Source of the DNA: Lentisalinibacter orientalis
GTDB taxonomy: Bacteria > Pseudomonadota > Gammaproteobacteria > Steroidobacterales > Woeseiaceae
DNA length: 64,000 nucleotides
Assembly: GCF_040706535.1 (NCBI RefSeq)
Contig: NZ_JAPDRJ010000001.1
Span: 744,001 to 808,000 of the forward strand
Reading direction: 5' to 3'
Shown: positions 61,957 to 64,000 of the stretch, in pieces
Layout of the letters: each line of letters opens with the position of its first letter
Position numbering within the stretch: the first letter of the stretch is position 1
Program-made: the position numbers and the translations under genes
Notes under the pieces: model-generated
Databases searched by the model: none
Seen by the model: only the letters and a program-made list of their open reading frames with translations
What the model was told of the DNA's origin: nothing

Positions 61957-62595
61957 ATGCGTCAGATCATCGTGCTGAACCCGAAGGGCGGTTGCGGCAA
62001 AAGTACGCTCGCCACCAATCTCGCCGCCTGGTATGCGAACGAGGGCAAGAGCGTCGCGCTCGCGGACTACGACCCGCAGCGCTCCAGTCTGGACTGGCTC
62101 GAGCGCCGGCCGGAAGGCTATCCGGAGATCGTCGGACTCGCCGCCTTCGAGGAGGGGCTGAAGCATCTGCCCCGCAGCGCCGACGTGCTGATAATGGACG
62201 CACCGGCCCGCTCCCACGGACCGGAACTGACCTCGCTCATCAACCATGCCGAGACCATTATCGTGCCCGTGCTGCCGTCGACGGTGGACATGCAGGCGGC
62301 CAACCGCTTCATCGACGAGCTCCTGGGCGTCGGCAAGGTGGAGCGCAAGAAGGCGCGCATCGGCGTGGTGGCCAACCGGGTGCGCGAGAACACCCTGATC
62401 GCCGGCGATCTGGACGAATACCTGGAGAGCCTGAAGGTGCCCTACGTGGCCTGGTTCCGGGAGGCCCAGAACTACATCCGCGCCTACACCCGGGGGCTCG
62501 GCGTCTCGGAGCTGCCCGAGTACCTGGCCTGGCCGGACTGGGATCAGTGGGAACCGCTGATGGAGTGGCTGAACTCCCGCCGCAGCCGGCCCTGA
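61957..62595 (+). CDS. Orphan ParA family ATPase
   Basis: The 212-residue ATPase has the deviant Walker A PKGGCGKSTLATNLA with its signature Lys, the switch I region ADYDPQRSSLDWL and Walker B VLIMDAPA. It lacks an N-terminal DNA-binding domain and has no ParB neighbour, so it is not a plasmid-type parAB. Small ParA proteins of this kind position chemoreceptors, carboxysomes, pili or other cargo, but no cargo gene is adjacent. AGGGAGA precedes the ATG. The region upstream (61905-61935) is AT-rich for this genome. Confidence 0.88.
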   Translation: MRQIIVLNPKGGCGKSTLATNLAAWYANEGKSVALADYDPQRSSLDWLERRPEGYPEIVGLAAFEEGLKHLPRSADVLIMDAPARSHGPELTSLINHAETIIVPVLPSTVDMQAANRFIDELLGVGKVERKKARIGVVANRVRENTLIAGDLDEYLESLKVPYVAWFREAQNYIRAYTRGLGVSELPEYLAWPDWDQWEPLMEWLNSRRSRP

Positions 62596-62628
62596 CAGCC
62601 GACGGCCGAGCCGGCAGCGGCGCCGGCG

Positions 62629-63525
62629 TCAGCCGTCTCGCGCTGCGCCGGCCTCCTCGAGGCTGGCCCGTACGCCTGCTGCCGGGTCGTCGTAGGCCAG
62701 TTCCACGCCCAGTGTCTCGCGCAGCCGCCGCGTGTCGAGCCGGCGCGCTTCGGCGAGGAAGCTGTAGCGCATCGGTGACATCTGCCGCCGCGCCTCCGCC
62801 CGGCTGACCGCGGGCGGCGCCGGCAGCCCGGCCGCCTCCGCCACCCGTCGGAAGAACGCCCCGGAGCTCTGCCCGCTGCCGTCCGCCACATTGTAGATGC
62901 CGCCGGGCGCGGCCGGCTCCAGGGCGGCGATGCAGACGCGCGCCAGGTCGTCCACGTGGATGCGGTTCCCCGGCGAGGCGTCTTCCTCGCGGATCACGGG
63001 CTGACCCGAACGGATCGCCTCCAGGGGCAGCCGCCCGGGGCCGTAGATGCCGGCGATACGCAGGATCGTCCAGCTCACCCCCTCGGCGTCCGCCCAACGC
63101 CTGAGCGTCGTCTCCGCGGCCACCCGGCGCCGTGCGCGTTCCGTGGACGGCGCCGGCGGGCGCTCCTCGTCCACGAGTTCGCCGCCGCAATCGCCGTACA
63201 CGCCGCTGGTGCTGGCCAGCACGAAGCGTTCCGGCTGGCGCGGCAGCGCCGCGAGGAAGCGTGCGAGGCGCGGATCGTCCTCGCCCTCACCCTCCCCGGG
63301 CGGGACGAGATAGAGCACCCGCAGCGCTCCGCCCGGCAGGCGGGGCAGCGTGCCGGACTCGTCGAGGTCGAGCGCCGTGGCCGCAATGCCGGCATCGGCC
63401 AGCGCCGCCGCGGAGGCAGCGGAGCCGGTGAGGCAATGCACGGCGGCGCGCTCGTCCGCCAGACGGCGGGCGACCCGCCGGCCGGTGTAGCCGGCGCCCA
63501 CGATCAGCGTCAGCGGCGCGGTCAC
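62629..63525 (-). CDS. SDR/NAD(P)-dependent epimerase-like protein (YeeZ-like)
   Basis: The 298-residue protein is an extended-SDR Rossmann protein. It has the nucleotide motif LIVGAGYTGRRVARRLA, the active-site-like region FVLASTSGVYGD, ILRIAGIYGPGR and HVDDLARVCIAALE. It resembles YeeZ-type proteins of unknown substrate. The GTG start is the last of four RTGA start/stop overlaps spaced 11 bp apart after hemY, implying translational coupling to hemY through a relay of mini-ORFs. Confidence 0.87.
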   Translation of the reverse strand: MTAPLTLIVGAGYTGRRVARRLADERAAVHCLTGSAASAAALADAGIAATALDLDESGTLPRLPGGALRVLYLVPPGEGEGEDDPRLARFLAALPRQPERFVLASTSGVYGDCGGELVDEERPPAPSTERARRRVAAETTLRRWADAEGVSWTILRIAGIYGPGRLPLEAIRSGQPVIREEDASPGNRIHVDDLARVCIAALEPAAPGGIYNVADGSGQSSGAFFRRVAEAAGLPAPPAVSRAEARRQMSPMRYSFLAEARRLDTRRLRETLGVELAYDDPAAGVRASLEEAGAARDG

Positions 63526-63558
63526 GACTCGCTCATATCCTGCTCATGTCCGGCTCAC
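63522..63558 (-). promoter_or_regulatory. Start/stop relay of three mini-ORFs between hemY and the epimerase gene
   Basis: On the minus strand the start codons GTG 63558, ATG 63547, ATG 63536 and GTG 63525 are exactly 11 bp apart. The first three open ORFs VSRT, MSRI and MSES. Each stops at a TGA that overlaps the next start (ATGA, ATGA, GTGA), and the last start opens the epimerase gene. The 11-bp unit is about NGGAYATGAGC, so each start also has a GGA in front. Confidence 0.8.
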
Positions 63559-63565
63559 GTCCCCC

Positions 63566-64000
63566 TCAGGGGCGCTCGTCGCCGGCCTCGCCCAGGTGCG
63601 GCAGCGCGAGCCGGTCCGAGGCGGCGACCATGGTCAGGCCGGAGCGGTAGGCGTCGGCGGCGGCTTCGCCTTCGCCCAGGCGATTGAGGAGGCGGCCGTA
63701 GAGTTCGTAGGTCTCGGGCGTGGGCCCGATCGCGAGCGCGGTCTCCAGATAACTCCGGGCCTTGCCCCAGAGCTCCTGGCGCATGCACAGCCGGCCGGCG
63801 GTCAGCAGCAGGGCGGCGTCCTCGCCGTGCTGCTTCAGCCAGTTCTCGGCGTGGCGGAGCTGGCGGCCGGCGTCGGCCGTCTCCAGCTTGCCGTACAGTC
63901 GGGCCAGCCCCGGCGACCAGCGGGCGCGCAGCCGGCGCCGCAGCTCCGCCTCGGCCACCTCCTCGCCGCCCGCGCGGGCCAGGGCGTCGACGTAGGCGCC
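63566..64000 (-). CDS. hemY: HemY-like TPR protein, C-terminal fragment
   Basis: The open frame continues to the right edge, so this is the last 144 codons of a longer protein. The sequence (ARAGGEEVAEAELRRRLRARW, LARLYGKLETADAGRQLRHAENWLKQHGEDAALLLTAGRLC, YLETALAIGPTPETYELYGRLL) matches the tetratricopeptide C-terminus of HemY, the membrane-anchored protein of the hemCDXY operon. The internal GTG at 63958 is not a start. Identification rests on the fragment only. Confidence 0.75.
   Translation of the reverse strand, partial: GAYVDALARAGGEEVAEAELRRRLRARWSPGLARLYGKLETADAGRQLRHAENWLKQHGEDAALLLTAGRLCMRQELWGKARSYLETALAIGPTPETYELYGRLLNRLGEGEAAADAYRSGLTMVAASDRLALPHLGEAGDERP

Overview
The window is a 64 kb piece of a high-GC bacterial chromosome. 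Gene content and order point to a Gammaproteobacterium, probably a Chromatiales/Ectothiorhodospiraceae-like lineage. The supporting blocks are spoT-rpoZ-gmk-yicC, divergent mrcA/pilMNOPQ followed by aroKB, divergent tesA/ybbAP, and dapF-DUF484-xerC-hslVU-DUF971-ubiEJB. The genus cannot be fixed from this sequence. Apart from repeats, it reads as vegetative core chromosome: I see no rRNA, tRNA, prophage, transposase or CRISPR array.

Layout. 1-4.8 kb (minus): recG (cut by the edge), ridA, spoT, rpoZ, gmk, yicC. 5-10.4 kb (plus): PP2C phosphatase, rph, rdgB, hemW, an AT-rich gap with two perfect inverted DnaA boxes, rpmE, gltA. 10.5-13.8 kb (minus): a conserved unknown and PBP1A. 14.2-27.3 kb (plus): pilMNOPQ, a large Ig-like lipoprotein, aroK, aroB, dgt, pyrF, hemE, DUF445. 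27.3-33 kb: fadD and tesA (minus), divergent from the ybbAP ABC transporter. 33-40 kb: phrB and a 2-hydroxyacid dehydrogenase (minus), YcgN and nitroreductase (plus), ppc (minus), with REP-type palindromes in both convergent gaps. 40-44 kb (minus): yajQ, thioredoxin-like lipoprotein, ABC exporter, small pilin-assembly-like protein. 44.3-46 kb: SLC13 transporter with RCK domains. 46.1-53.2 kb: a complete trp operon, trpL-E-G-D-C-F-B-A, with a readable attenuator, followed by a DUF2007 protein. 53.3-64 kb: DUF2799 lipoprotein, the ubiBJE-hslUV-xerC-dapF block, an orphan ParA, a YeeZ-like protein and the C-terminus of HemY.

How the parts work together. The trp operon encodes the whole chorismate-to-tryptophan route. 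It is headed by a leader peptide with three consecutive Trp codons whose mutually exclusive hairpins can be assigned base by base. The upstream aroK and aroB supply the shikimate trunk. The pil block encodes the type IV pilus alignment complex and secretin.

Most interesting signals: (1) relays of tiny ORFs at gene junctions (hemY to epimerase, trpF to trpB, trpA to DUF2007), in which stop and start codons overlap as RTGA with spacings of 11, 14 and 8 bp, all of the form 3k-1; (2) the trp attenuator with a possibly near-leaderless leader peptide; (3) an exactly duplicated 74-bp palindrome, once framed by inverted GTAG-type REP sequences; (4) an origin-like AT-rich/DnaA-box patch; (5) an 11-bp-periodic array against the rpoZ start codon; (6) an Ig-like lipoprotein inserted between pilQ and aroK.
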